A stretch of DNA of 64,000 bases from Pseudogracilibacillus sp037072025 (GCF_037072025.1 NZ_JAXHDD010000018.1:9318-73317); one strand, 5' to 3'. Positions 54,547 to 63,972 are shown, counted from the first letter of the stretch. Program-made: numbers and translations. The notes: generated by a model not told the origin, from the letters alone.

Positions 54547-54969
54547 TCAGAAGCAGAACGATACATGAAAATAAATCTATTTACGCTATTTGGGGGATCT
54601 AAAAAAGTGAAGTGTGTAAACATTTAAAATTGATGGAATCAACCGATATATATAGTAATACATCTAGGAGTGATTACTATAACTTGTGAATATTTCTGTA
54701 AAGGTAATGTCGTAGGATTTAGAGGGTAATGGAGCATGTTGGGATTGTATAGATAAGTGGCACGAAATCTTGGGCTTGCATAAAATAACGAGAAGATATT
54801 TGACTAAATTCATAAACCGCAAAGAGTTTATATGGAAAACTAAGAGGAAATAATAAAAGCCTCAATTTTGATCAAGCATTTACAGATTCCATGCAAGTTA
54901 CTCAGATCATTGATCAAAACTATTCTTTGTGCTTACATGCAGTCAGATGTTCGGGTTAGAAGAGATAAA
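54547..54969. other. 420-bp gap, no gene seen
   Basis: All frames are broken. TTTTGATCAA (54866-54875) and TTGATCAAAA (54910-54919) form an inverted pair that could be an IS relic. Nothing else is recognisable. Confidence 0.4.
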
Positions 54970-55008
54970 AAATGGTTCCGATCATCAAACTGATAATCGG
55001 AACCATTT
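54970..55008 (-). terminator. Terminator of the leftward peptide operon
   Basis: AAATGGTTCCGAT (54970-54982) pairs with ATCGGAACCATTT (54996-55008); on the minus strand a run of six T follows. Confidence 0.85.
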
Positions 55009-55100
55009 AAATGACTTTTTGACTAGTATTTCCTAGCTTTATTATAGCTTATAACATTTAGTAAAATTTATGTGAAATAGTACTTCACCCCTCAATTTCA

Positions 55101-55439
55101 TTATTCTGCTTTTTTCAACATAAAGCAAACTAACTTGCAAGGCTCATTACCATTATTTATACACCAATGTTCCATGCCGGTAGGTATAAATGTCGCATCT
55201 CCTGCCTTTTCTACACTATATTTTCCATCACAGTAGGTATCCACTTCTCCACTGATAAAGAAAGAATACTCATCTTCCTCATGACAGCTCATTCCCTCAG
55301 CTGGAACACGCTCCCCTGGTAAGAGTGAAATAACACTCATACTTATTTCGTTAAAATTACCTTGCTTATTAAATAACTTTTTCATTTCATACATCGGCAT
55401 GCCGACAGGGTCAATATCATTAATATTTACTTTTTTCAT
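55101..55439 (-). CDS. Single-domain cupin protein
   Basis: Small cupin of 112 residues. Motif 1 is GMSCHEEDEYSFFISGEVD near 49-67 (His, Glu, Glu ligands), motif 2 is AGDATFIPTGMEHWCINNG near 79-97 (second His). No HTH is attached. It closes the peptide transporter operon, 12 bases after dppC. Such stand-alone cupins act as small metal-dependent isomerases or dioxygenases; no reaction can be assigned. GGTGGG precedes the ATG. Confidence 0.82.
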   Translation of the reverse strand: MKKVNINDIDPVGMPMYEMKKLFNKQGNFNEISMSVISLLPGERVPAEGMSCHEEDEYSFFISGEVDTYCDGKYSVEKAGDATFIPTGMEHWCINNGNEPCKLVCFMLKKAE

Positions 55440-55451
55440 TTATATTCCCAC

Positions 55452-56288
55452 CTATTCATTTTTTAGTTTTGGATCTAAAAAGTCACGTAAACCATCACCC
55501 ACAAAGTTAGCAGCTATAGCTACTGAAAATATTGCTAAACCTGGAAAGGTGGACACCCACCAATTGTGCATCGCCTCTGCACCCCCAGATACCATTGAAC
55601 CCCATTCAGGTGTGGGTGGTTGTGTTCCGAGCCCAAGAAAGCTTAATCCAGCGAACATCAAAATGGCATTCCCAAGGTCAAGTGTTACCATAACCAACAA
55701 TGATCCTAAACTGTTTGGGATAATCTCTAAAAATAGTACCCTAAGATGTGAGGCACCCATTGCACGGGATGCAGTGACATACTCACTTTCTTTCAAAGAA
55801 ATAACCATTGAACGCATCAACCTTGCATAGTTAGGCCACCAAATAATAGCCATTGCTATGACAGTATTAAAAACACTTGGTCCGAGTGCAGCAGCAATTA
55901 CCATTGCTAAAATTAATGGAGGAAATGCCATAATAAGCTCTGAAAAACGCATCATTACTTCGTCTATTATTCCGCCTTTATATCCAGCAATTCCCCCAAA
56001 TAAGAGTCCAAAGAGAAACGCGCTAACAACCGTAATAATACCTGCTGTTAAAGAAATTCTTGAACCATAAATAACCCTGGAAAAAACGTCACGACCCAGC
56101 TCATCCGTTCCAAAAAAATGTGAAGCACTTGGTCCTAGATATCTAATAGATAAATCCTGTGCAATTGTACTATGTGTAGCGATAAAAGGTGCAAAAAAAG
56201 CTATAATAATCCACATTGTACAAATGAATAATCCTAGTTTAAAAAGAAATCCTTTTTGTGTAATAAAAGAACTAAACGTCTTCATCAT
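55452..56288 (-). CDS. dppC: Oligopeptide ABC transporter permease, DppC type
   Basis: Permease of 278 residues in the DppC/OppC family with about six membrane helices. The IRYLGPSASHFFGTDELGRDV stretch and the VFSRVIYGSRISL segment near 55-75 mark this family; the EAA loop is YVTASRAMGASHLRVLFLEIIPN near 175. ATGATG starts overlap the stop of dppB. Works with DppB, DppD and DppF for peptide import. Confidence 0.92.
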   Translation of the reverse strand: MMKTFSSFITQKGFLFKLGLFICTMWIIIAFFAPFIATHSTIAQDLSIRYLGPSASHFFGTDELGRDVFSRVIYGSRISLTAGIITVVSAFLFGLLFGGIAGYKGGIIDEVMMRFSELIMAFPPLILAMVIAAALGPSVFNTVIAMAIIWWPNYARLMRSMVISLKESEYVTASRAMGASHLRVLFLEIIPNSLGSLLVMVTLDLGNAILMFAGLSFLGLGTQPPTPEWGSMVSGGAEAMHNWWVSTFPGLAIFSVAIAANFVGDGLRDFLDPKLKNE

Positions 56289-57298
56289 TTGTACCTCACT
56301 CTCGGATCAATAATTCCATAAAGGATATCAATAAATAAATTAATAATAACAAAAATAAATGCAATTAATAATGACACACCTGTTATAGCAGGAAAATCGA
56401 GTGAAACTGCTGAGTGATAAGCATATTGACCAATTCCTGGCCATGCAAAAATATTTTCAATAAGTACCATACCACCTAGCAAATTACTAAACCCTAATCC
56501 TGCAACTGTAAGAACCGGTATTAAAGAATTAGCAAGTGCATGTCTGATAATGACACCTGATTCTTTTAAACCCTTTGATCTGGCTGTTCGAATATAGTCT
56601 GTTGACATCACTTCAAGTAAATTCGATCTTGTTTGACGTGCTATTAATCCCATTGTAAACAACCCTAACACTAGTCCAGGGAGTGCTAAGTGCATAACAA
56701 CATCCGTGAACAATTGAAAATCTCCACTAATGAGTGAATCAAATAATAGTAGCCCTGTTCCACCCTCTGGTGTTGCTGACCTTGAATCAATTCTGCCTGG
56801 TCCAGGTGTAAGTCCTAGGAATGAAGAGAAAAAACTTAACGTAATTAAGGCAAACCAAAAACTCGGGATGGAAACTCCACTAATTGAAATCGTACGAACA
56901 ACATGATCAATTGCCTTGTTTCTATAAATGGCAGAGATAATTCCAAATAATACTCCAAAAATTAAAGCAATTGTCATAGCTACGATCGATAATTCCATTG
57001 TTGCTGGAAAAAATTGCATTAAATCTTCCAACACAGGATTCCCTGTTCGAATCGATGTACCTAAATCACCCATTAGTAGATTTTGAAAGTATAAAACAAA
57101 TTGACTAAATAACGATTTATCCAAGCCCCACTTCTCTTTATAGGCAGCAACAACTTCAGGATTACTCATTGCCGCTTGACTTAAATTAGAAGCAACAGGA
57201 TCACTTGGCACTAAATGGGAGATCATAAAAACAAGGAATGATACACCAAATAACAAGAATAGTAGAAATAATAAACGTCTACCAATATATCTGAACAA
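56285..57298 (-). CDS. dppB: Oligopeptide ABC transporter permease, DppB type
   Basis: Permease of 337 residues from the TTG at 57298, which follows AGGAGTG by 8 bases and gives the standard opening MFRYIGRRLLFLLFLL. Family hallmarks: SHLVPSDPVASNL near 27, YKEKWGLDKSLFSQFVLYFQ near 55, GDLGTSIRTGNPV, and the EAA loop YIRTARSKGLKESGVIIRHALAN near 240. The preceding 220 bases to dppA contain a foldback repeat, an unusually wide gap inside an operon. Confidence 0.92.
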   Translation of the reverse strand: MFRYIGRRLLFLLFLLFGVSFLVFMISHLVPSDPVASNLSQAAMSNPEVVAAYKEKWGLDKSLFSQFVLYFQNLLMGDLGTSIRTGNPVLEDLMQFFPATMELSIVAMTIALIFGVLFGIISAIYRNKAIDHVVRTISISGVSIPSFWFALITLSFFSSFLGLTPGPGRIDSRSATPEGGTGLLLFDSLISGDFQLFTDVVMHLALPGLVLGLFTMGLIARQTRSNLLEVMSTDYIRTARSKGLKESGVIIRHALANSLIPVLTVAGLGFSNLLGGMVLIENIFAWPGIGQYAYHSAVSLDFPAITGVSLLIAFIFVIINLFIDILYGIIDPRVRYK

Positions 57299-57360
57299 TT
57301 TTAATTCACTCCTAACTAAAAGCACCTTACAACAAAATCAAAATTTAAAAATATAATTGT

Positions 57361-57474
57361 GTGAATTTCGTCATTACCAAAATCAGCCACCTCACTACAG
57401 CATGTAGTTAAGAAAAATTCTTCGAAACTACATGTTGTAGTGATGTAGCACTAAATCTGCATGATGGAATTCAC
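57361..57474. repeat. Foldback repeat, copy B (complete)
   Basis: Two arms of about 48 bases, GTGAATT... at 57361 and ...AATTCAC ending at 57474, are imperfectly complementary around a short centre. Copies A (48199) and C (62053) share long parts. It sits between dppA and dppB and may be a MITE-like element or a processing/attenuating hairpin. Confidence 0.75.
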
Positions 57475-57521
57475 TAAATTGTGTGAAAAACTACCTACTA
57501 ATAGCCTTCAGTATATTCTTA

Positions 57522-59111
57522 TTATTTGGAAAGTTTTAACTCATTTAAAGGTAACTTGAACAAATCATTATAAGTAACCCCTTCAAGTTCAGTACTGATA
57601 GCGAAAGTTTTAGGATGCTGTATTAAAAAACCATAAGGGCTATTCTCTGCCATTAATTCTTGCATTTCACCCGACATTTCTGCACGTTTCGATTCATCTG
57701 TTTCTACTTGTACTTGCTCGGCTAAACTCAGCAAATCATCATGTCCTGTTGAATCCCAGTTTGCACGTGTTCCTACAATATTATCTGGAACAAATGCTAA
57801 TTGATTATTGACATCAAAGTAGTCTGGCGACCAGTGCATGACTAGAAATGGACTATTACCTCCTCTATAGTCTTCAATGACAACACCTATTTCTCCCGTT
57901 TTTATTTCTACATCAATATTAATTTCCGCTAGATCTTCTTTTACCTTTTCCGCAATTGTCGTCCATGATAATCCTTCAGAATCAAAGTTAGCGGTTGTTA
58001 AAGGTACGGTAAACCCATCTTCATATCCCGCTTCTTTCATTAGGTCTTTTGCCTTTTCAATATCTTGATAGTTTTCATCTCTAGATTTAGCACCTACAAA
58101 ACCATCTTGCACAAAAGATAAAGGTAATAGTGCCCCTTCACCTGCTAATTGTTGGAACCCTTCATAATCAAGCGCATAGCGTACTGCTTGTTGAACTAGT
58201 GGATCTGACATTTCTTTGCCTATTTCTTCACTATTATTCATTAATAAAAAGGACATTGTCGAAGTTGGTGAGGATACGACCTCAACATTATCACTAGATT
58301 CAATACTTTCCACTTGATCTGGTCCTACACTTAGTGCAACATCAATTTCTCCGTTTTCAAGCGCTTGAATTTGCGTGTTTGGATCAGGCATTTCTTTGAT
58401 TATGATCTGACTTGCATGAACAGTCCCATTATAATGAGGGTTTTCCTCGAGAACCATCTCCGTATTTTCAGTCCACTTTTTCAATACATATGGACCACTT
58501 CCAGCTGAAGCACTATCAAGACTAGCAGTTGCCTCGTCCGTCGTACTTGCATCTTCCGCGTCCGTACCACCTTCTTCTTTCACAACTTCACTATCTACAA
58601 TAGCAAAAGCATTACTAGTAATTTTTGAAAGAAATGATGAATCTTTCTCTTTAAGTGTGATAACAACATGTTTGTCGTCTTTTGCTTCCACTTTTTCAAT
58701 ACCTTCTGTAAGAGCAGAAGCATTATCCTTAATATTCATTGTACGATTAATACTAAATACAACGTCATCCACTGTTACATCATTCCCACTTGAAAACTTA
58801 CGTCCCTCGTCAAGTGTAAAAGTATAGACAAGACCTGAATCATCTATTGTATGGTCTGTAGCAAGGGCTGGTTTAGGAGTAAATTCTGATCCTTCCACCA
58901 TGTATAAATTCTCATATGTAGCATAAAAGTAAAGATTCGCATACACTTCATAAGCACGAGCTGGATCCATCGTTTTCCAGTCTGATGCTATTCCAATCAC
59001 AATTGTATCCCCTTCAGAAGACGAATTTCCTCCAGTCTCGCTCTGTTTACCACATGCAAAAAGAAATAAAGATAACATTAACACAACAGCCAGTAAAGAA
59101 ATCTTTCTCAT
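57522..59111 (-). CDS. dppA: Oligopeptide-binding lipoprotein, DppA/OppA type
   Basis: Extracellular family 5 solute-binding protein, 529 residues. Lipobox LFLFAC with acylated Cys near 20. Typical segments: IVIGIASDWKTMDPARAYEVYA, FTPKPALATDHTIDDSGLVYTFTLDE, SSGNDVTVDDVVFSINR, AGSGPYVLKKWTENTEMVLEENPHYNG (spread over two stretches). It captures peptides for DppBC. It follows the two ATPase genes in the operon, an order different from the common dppABCDF. GGGG precedes the ATG. Confidence 0.92.
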   Translation of the reverse strand: MRKISLLAVVLMLSLFLFACGKQSETGGNSSSEGDTIVIGIASDWKTMDPARAYEVYANLYFYATYENLYMVEGSEFTPKPALATDHTIDDSGLVYTFTLDEGRKFSSGNDVTVDDVVFSINRTMNIKDNASALTEGIEKVEAKDDKHVVITLKEKDSSFLSKITSNAFAIVDSEVVKEEGGTDAEDASTTDEATASLDSASAGSGPYVLKKWTENTEMVLEENPHYNGTVHASQIIIKEMPDPNTQIQALENGEIDVALSVGPDQVESIESSDNVEVVSSPTSTMSFLLMNNSEEIGKEMSDPLVQQAVRYALDYEGFQQLAGEGALLPLSFVQDGFVGAKSRDENYQDIEKAKDLMKEAGYEDGFTVPLTTANFDSEGLSWTTIAEKVKEDLAEINIDVEIKTGEIGVVIEDYRGGNSPFLVMHWSPDYFDVNNQLAFVPDNIVGTRANWDSTGHDDLLSLAEQVQVETDESKRAEMSGEMQELMAENSPYGFLIQHPKTFAISTELEGVTYNDLFKLPLNELKLSK

Positions 59112-59143
59112 TCTACAAAACCCCTTTTTAATATTTTATAAAA

Positions 59144-60148
59144 TCACTTTGTAAATAAGTGGCAAGCTACAGAGTGATCATTATCAGTTTGAATAAAATC
59201 TGGTGCTTCTTTTTTACAAATATCCATTACAGATGGACATCTAGTGTGAAACCTACAACCAGCTGGTGGATTAGAAGGACTTGGTACATCTCCTTTAAGA
59301 ATGATTTTCTCTCTAGTCTTCCCATCCGTTTCCGGAATAGATGAGAGAAGGGATTTTGTATAAGGATGTTGTGTTTCCTCATACAATTTATCGCGAGTGG
59401 TTAACTCAACAATTTCCCCTAAATACATCACACCGACCCGATCACTAATATGGTGAACAACACTTAAATCATGTGAAATAAATAAATACGTAAGATTCAA
59501 TTGTTTCTGCAAATCTTCTAGTAAATTAATTACTTGTGCTTGTATAGATACATCTAAAGCTGAGACTGGTTCATCACATACAATTAGCTCAGGATCTAAT
59601 GCCAATGCCCTAGCAATACCGACCCGCTGTTTCTGACCACCTGACATTTCATGAGGATACATATCCAAATAACGCGATCCTAAACCTACTAGATCCAATA
59701 GTTCCTTTATTTTTGATTCACCATTTTTAATTTTATGAATTTTGAATGGTTCCAATAAAATTTGCTTAATCGTTCTACGTGGATTTAAACAAGCTGATGG
59801 GTCTTGGAAAATTAATTGAGCTTGTCTCGCAAATTGTTTTTGTTTCGACCGTGTCATATTCGTAATATCTTCACCTTTAAAAATAATCTTCGATCCATCA
59901 TCTGCAGGATGGAGTCCAAGAAGTGTCCTAGCTAATGTACTCTTACCACACCCACTTTCACCAACAAGGCTAAATGTTTCCCCTTTTTTTATGGTAAAAG
60001 AGACATCATTTACCGCTTTGAGCAAACCTTTTTTCCCATCTGCTCCTTTAATTTGGAACGTTTTTCTTAAGTGAGAAACCTCTAAAATATTTTCCGTTTC
60101 ATTATGTTTCGATGCTCTCTCATTGCTGGTGGTATCAATTTGTTGCAT
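59144..60148 (-). CDS. dppF: Oligopeptide transporter ATPase, DppF/OppF type
   Basis: ATPase of 334 residues. Walker A GESGCGKST near 58, Q-loop LIFQDPSACLNPRRT, signature MSGGQKQRVGIAR near 167, Walker B LIVCDEPVSALD, H-loop LFISHDLSVVHHISD. A C-terminal oligo-HPY domain with PSNPPAGCRFHTRCP contains the Cys cluster seen in these proteins (possible iron-sulfur site). Overlaps the dppD end. Confidence 0.92.
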   Translation of the reverse strand: MQQIDTTSNERASKHNETENILEVSHLRKTFQIKGADGKKGLLKAVNDVSFTIKKGETFSLVGESGCGKSTLARTLLGLHPADDGSKIIFKGEDITNMTRSKQKQFARQAQLIFQDPSACLNPRRTIKQILLEPFKIHKIKNGESKIKELLDLVGLGSRYLDMYPHEMSGGQKQRVGIARALALDPELIVCDEPVSALDVSIQAQVINLLEDLQKQLNLTYLFISHDLSVVHHISDRVGVMYLGEIVELTTRDKLYEETQHPYTKSLLSSIPETDGKTREKIILKGDVPSPSNPPAGCRFHTRCPSVMDICKKEAPDFIQTDNDHSVACHLFTK

Positions 60149-61133
60149 TTATATCCTCGTCCCTTCCCACTCCGTCATAAAGAAAACATCTTACTTCACG
60201 ACCATCCCCCTGTTTAAATAATGGAGGTGTTTGATGTACACATCGATCCATGGCGTATTTGCAACGCGATTGAAAATGACAACCCTTTGGCATATTAAGT
60301 GCATCAGGAACATTTCCTTCAATCGTTTCAAGTCTTTCAACTTCACTTGAAATTTTAGGTATTGCATTTAACAATCCTTTTGTATATGGATGGAGAGGAT
60401 CTTCAAAAACGAGCTCCGCTGGACTTTTTTCAACTATTTGACCCGTATACATAACTACCACTTCTTCACACATTTCTTTCACAACACCTAAGTCATGGGA
60501 TATCATAAGAATACTCATATCACTGCCCTTACTTAGATTTTTCATTAAATCTAAAATTTGAGCTTGAATAGTCACATCTAAAGCAGTAGTTGGCTCGTCC
60601 GCTATTAATAGTTTCGTATTACAAACTAATGCGATAGCAATCATGATTCTTTGACGCATTCCACCGGACATTTGATGTGGATACTCATGAAATCTTTGTT
60701 CGGGTGAAGGTATCCCAACCATTCTTAACATATCGATTGCAGTTTCTTTTACTTCTTTCTTACTAACACCTTTTTGATGAATTAGAATAGGTTCCATAAT
60801 CTGCTTACCGCAAGTGTGTAGAGGATTAAGTGATGTCATCGGTTCCTGGAATATCATTGATATTGATTTTCCTCTTATTTTCCGCTTTTCTTCAGCCGAA
60901 AGCGTTAATAAATCCACGTCTTCAAAATGAATCTTGCCCGATATTTCTGTGTTTTTCTCTTGTAAAAGACCCATTATTGCAAGAGAGGTAACGCTTTTTC
61001 CACTTCCGCTTTCGCCAACAATTCCTAGTGAACTGCCTTTTTTTACATCTAAACTTAATTTATCTACCGCCGTAACAACACCCTTACGTGATTTAAATTT
61101 AATGGTTAAATCTTCTATTTTAAGTAAGGTCAT
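60135..61133 (-). CDS. dppD: Oligopeptide transporter ATPase, DppD/OppD type
   Basis: ATPase of 332 residues, first gene of the leftward operon. Walker A GESGSGKSV near 40, signature MSGGMRQRIMIAIAL near 158, Walker B LLIADEPTTALD, H-loop MISHDLGVVKEMCE. C-terminal oligo-HPY domain with PDALNMPKGCHFQSRCKYA and further Cys. GGGGAG precedes the ATG. Its 128-base upstream gap to the XRE-cupin gene holds the operon promoter or read-through from it. Confidence 0.92.
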   Translation of the reverse strand: MTLLKIEDLTIKFKSRKGVVTAVDKLSLDVKKGSSLGIVGESGSGKSVTSLAIMGLLQEKNTEISGKIHFEDVDLLTLSAEEKRKIRGKSISMIFQEPMTSLNPLHTCGKQIMEPILIHQKGVSKKEVKETAIDMLRMVGIPSPEQRFHEYPHQMSGGMRQRIMIAIALVCNTKLLIADEPTTALDVTIQAQILDLMKNLSKGSDMSILMISHDLGVVKEMCEEVVVMYTGQIVEKSPAELVFEDPLHPYTKGLLNAIPKISSEVERLETIEGNVPDALNMPKGCHFQSRCKYAMDRCVHQTPPLFKQGDGREVRCFLYDGVGRDEDINATN

Positions 61134-61261
61134 AAACTTCTCCCCTTTTTAGATAGACTAGTAAAGTATGGATATATTTTAATGAAACATTTAACACTTT
61201 TGTCTATCAGTCTATCTTCTTTAACATATGAATTGATGACGTAATGGTAAAATATAGATCA

Positions 61262-61804
61262 TTAAAAAATAACTGGAGTATTGACTGAAAGTAATGTAGT
61301 TTCTTGATCTAATGGATTTTCCCAAATATGGGGAAATGACGATGGGAAGTGAATCGCCTCTCCTTCTTGCAAATAATACTCTGTTTGATCTACAGTGATT
61401 AATATCGCACCTGATAGGACATAATAAAACTCTTCCCCCGAATGAGAAGCGTTTTCATTTGCTTTATGCTTCGGTTTTAACGTTACGAGAAATGGTTCCA
61501 TTTTTCTATCCGTAAAATTATTGCTTAACCTGATATACGTATAATCAGAGTTTTCTATCCTAAATGGTTTTTGATCTTGTTTTTTTACCGCATGGTTCGA
61601 ATTTTCTGTTTCTTCAAAAAAATGAACCATCTTTACCCCGAATGCATCCGCAATTTTTTTTAATGACGTGATAGCAAGTGACGATGTTCCCCTCTCGATT
61701 TGAGATAAAAAACTAACAGATAAATCTGTCTTTTCACTTAATTCCTTTAAAGTCATTCTATGTTCAAACCGCAATTGTTTTATTTTTTGAAATATTTCAT
61801 CCAT
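61262..61804 (-). CDS. XRE-cupin transcriptional regulator
   Basis: Regulator of 180 residues with an N-terminal XRE helix-turn-helix (5-62: MTLKELSEKTDLSVSFLSQIERG) and a C-terminal cupin (about 105-178: ENASHSGEEFYYVLSGAILI, EGEAIHFPSSFPHIWEN). Such two-domain proteins sense small metabolites and often control transporter or degradation genes beside them. It is upstream of the dpp operon on the same strand and divergent from the M24 peptidase, so both are candidate targets. GAAAGGAA precedes the ATG; two 20-base direct repeats lie just upstream. Confidence 0.9.
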   Translation of the reverse strand: MDEIFQKIKQLRFEHRMTLKELSEKTDLSVSFLSQIERGTSSLAITSLKKIADAFGVKMVHFFEETENSNHAVKKQDQKPFRIENSDYTYIRLSNNFTDRKMEPFLVTLKPKHKANENASHSGEEFYYVLSGAILITVDQTEYYLQEGEAIHFPSSFPHIWENPLDQETTLLSVNTPVIF

Positions 61805-61829
61805 ATTTTAATTCCTTTCTCAAAAGTTA

Positions 61830-61888
61830 AAATAATTACTGTATTACTTTAATTATTTTAGAAAAAGCAAATAATTACTGTATTACTT
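61830..61888. promoter_or_regulatory. Two 20-bp direct repeats upstream of the XRE-cupin gene
   Basis: AAATAATTACTGTATTACTT occurs exactly at 61830-61849 and 61869-61888, start to start 39 bases (about four helical turns). The first copy begins 26 bases upstream of the start codon. Likely binding sites of the XRE-cupin regulator for autoregulation. Confidence 0.65.
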
Positions 61889-62052
61889 AAACTGTTTATG
61901 AATATACCATATTTTTTGAAGTGTTACAAGATTTTTCTAAATATTAACCAAACTTAAAGATTACTAGGAAGACACGAAGCTAATTTCAACGATATTTCTC
62001 ATCATATACTTTACTAATAACATTCTTTACTGTATGGTTTTTATACACTTGA

Positions 62053-62125
62053 GTGAATTTCATCATTACCCAAGTCAGCCACTAATTGTAGTGACATAGC
62101 ACTAAATCTGCATGATGAGTTTCAC
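62053..62125. repeat. Foldback repeat, copy C (internally deleted)
   Basis: Contains both outer arms of copy B: GTGAATTTCATCATTACC at the left and GCACTAAATCTGCATGATG to TTTCAC at the right, but lacks about 40 central bases. It lies upstream of the M24 peptidase gene. Confidence 0.7.
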
Positions 62126-62211
62126 GAACGTATGCAAAAATAATATTTGTCTTAGTTGATTTATTGTAAAATACCATTATAATTTATTACCAAAAAAAGG
62201 AGACGTTAATA

Positions 62212-63315
62212 TTGAAAAAAGAATATGAACAACGATTAGATGAACTGACAACTTATTTAAAAAAGGAAAAAGTGGATATAGCTATGATTACTTATCCTCC
62301 AAACGTTTTTTATTATACAGGATTTAATACGGATCCACATGAACGTTTTCTAGCTTTAATGATTGACACACGTTCAGATCAGTACTTCTTTTTTGTTCCA
62401 GAACTAGATGCAGAAATTGCTAAAAATGATTCAATTATTGAAACAATTATACCTATTTCAGATGCACAAGATCCTTTTGATATTGTCAATCAGACTATTA
62501 ACACTAACCTTGCTGTATTTGGAATGGAGAAAAAAGCGGTGTCAGTTTTCCGTTTAGAAGGATTAGAAAACATCATTTCAAATGCAACTTTGTTTGACAT
62601 CCAACCGCAAATTAATGTGCAACGAATGAAAAAGTCGGAAAAGGAAATTGAATTTGCCCAAGATGCAGTTGACATTATTGAACGCGTCATGAAAGAGGGG
62701 ATTAAAAAAGTCGAGATTGGTATGACTGAACTCGAATTTATCGCTGAACTTGAGTATTTAATGCGTAAATTTGGTGCAGATAGCCCATCTTTCACTACGC
62801 TCGTTTTATCTGGTGAGAAAGCTGCTTTACCACATGGTAGTCCAGGTGAACGAACATTCCAAAAAGGTGATTTTTTGCTCATCGATATGGGTGTTATGAA
62901 AAATGGCTATTGCTCAGATATTACGCGGACATTTATTATTGGTGAGGCATCAGAAAAACAAAGGGAAATTTATAATATCGTCTTGGCGTCTAATGAAGCC
63001 GGTATCAATGCAATTAAAGCTGGTAAACAGATGAAGGAATTTGATATTGCAGCACGTAATGTTATTCAAGAAGCAGATTATGGTGACTTCTTTCATAACC
63101 GTGTTGGACATGGCCTTGGCGTCGAAGTACACGAAGAGCCATCCGTTCATATGACGAATGAATCGATTGCTGAAAGTGGATTACTATTTACGATTGAACC
63201 GGGTATTTATATACCAGGATATGGTGGCGTTAGAATCGAAGATGAAGTTTACATTAATAAGGAAGGGCAAACGGAAGTATTAACTTCTTTCCCTAAACAA
63301 CTACAAATAATTTAA
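62212..63315 (+). CDS. M24-family Xaa-Pro aminopeptidase/dipeptidase
   Basis: Cytoplasmic metallopeptidase of 367 residues. An N-terminal creatinase-like domain (1-140) is followed by the pita-bread catalytic domain with the full set of dinuclear metal ligands: Asp225 (LLIDMGV), Asp236 (CSDITRTF), His300 (RVGHGLG), Glu329 (FTIEPGIY) and Glu343 (VRIEDEV). His308 in EVHEEP is the usual substrate contact. It removes residues next to proline from imported peptides, fitting the dpp transporter opposite. The TTG start follows AAGGAG by 9 bases. Confidence 0.92.
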   Translation: MKKEYEQRLDELTTYLKKEKVDIAMITYPPNVFYYTGFNTDPHERFLALMIDTRSDQYFFFVPELDAEIAKNDSIIETIIPISDAQDPFDIVNQTINTNLAVFGMEKKAVSVFRLEGLENIISNATLFDIQPQINVQRMKKSEKEIEFAQDAVDIIERVMKEGIKKVEIGMTELEFIAELEYLMRKFGADSPSFTTLVLSGEKAALPHGSPGERTFQKGDFLLIDMGVMKNGYCSDITRTFIIGEASEKQREIYNIVLASNEAGINAIKAGKQMKEFDIAARNVIQEADYGDFFHNRVGHGLGVEVHEEPSVHMTNESIAESGLLFTIEPGIYIPGYGGVRIEDEVYINKEGQTEVLTSFPKQLQII

Positions 63316-63508
63316 AGGTTTATTTCCTAAAGAGAAGTTCATAGATAGTAGCATACATAAAAAGCAAAACGTTACTTACTCCTAAAAACTACATGTATCA
63401 TTTTATGATGCAATAAACACCTAATCACTTTTGTTCATACTTGGAGTATCATGTAGTAAACTTTCATTACCTAATTAAAGCCCGTGCTGGACGCACTTAC
63501 TTTTTGGT
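63316..63508. other. Gap after the peptidase gene
   Basis: No gene. CTACATG near 63391 and CATGTAG near 63450 are complementary and recall the inner part of the foldback repeat, but the similarity is too short to call. Confidence 0.3.
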
Positions 63509-63694
63509 GTGCTTGCCATTGTATTCATATTTATCATACCAAATCCTGTTTTGAGTATCTTATTAGCAATCATGGGGATAATTTTTGGATTGGTTGGAAT
63601 GAAAGTAATAAATCATGAAGGTAAAGGCATGGCACGTATAGGAATAATCTTAAGGGCTTTAATCCTTTTGTTTTTAATTGTTGTGACAATGTAG
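63509..63694 (+). pseudogene. Small DUF4190-like membrane protein, probably 5'-truncated
   Basis: Sixty-one codons form two hydrophobic helices with a GIIFGLVGMKVINHEGKGMA loop between them, as in the DUF4190 group of small membrane proteins. The expected N-terminal cytoplasmic part and a ribosome site are lacking, so this is probably a remnant. It could still be a short membrane protein. Confidence 0.45.
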
Positions 63695-63756
63695 AGATAC
63701 GTGAGGTGACAAGGAGTTCATGGGTCGATCAACAAGTGATGTAAAGGAGAAATACT

Positions 63757-63843
63757 TTGAACAAAAAGAGATCCCAATCAACCTTGTTGCTTATACTTTT
63801 AATCTTACTTTGGGGGATAAGTTGGCCAATTTATAAAAATTGA
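63757..63843 (+). pseudogene. EamA/DMT-family transporter, first 28 codons only
   Basis: A TTG after AAAGGAG starts a frame NKKRSQSTLLLILLI followed by LLWGISWPIYKN and then TGA at 63841-63843. The LWGxSWPIYK pattern is the first membrane helix of EamA drug/metabolite transporters (usually about 300 residues). The rest is gone. Confidence 0.65.
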
Positions 63844-63972
63844 AAGGTTTCCTTTCCTTTTCTGTCAAACTTTTCTTCTTCAAAAAGTAATTCATCATTA
63901 AATAGTTAATCCTCCCCCTCTGTTAGGATAGATGTCGTACGATACTTTAGTGTTATTATATTTTCAGGTAAA

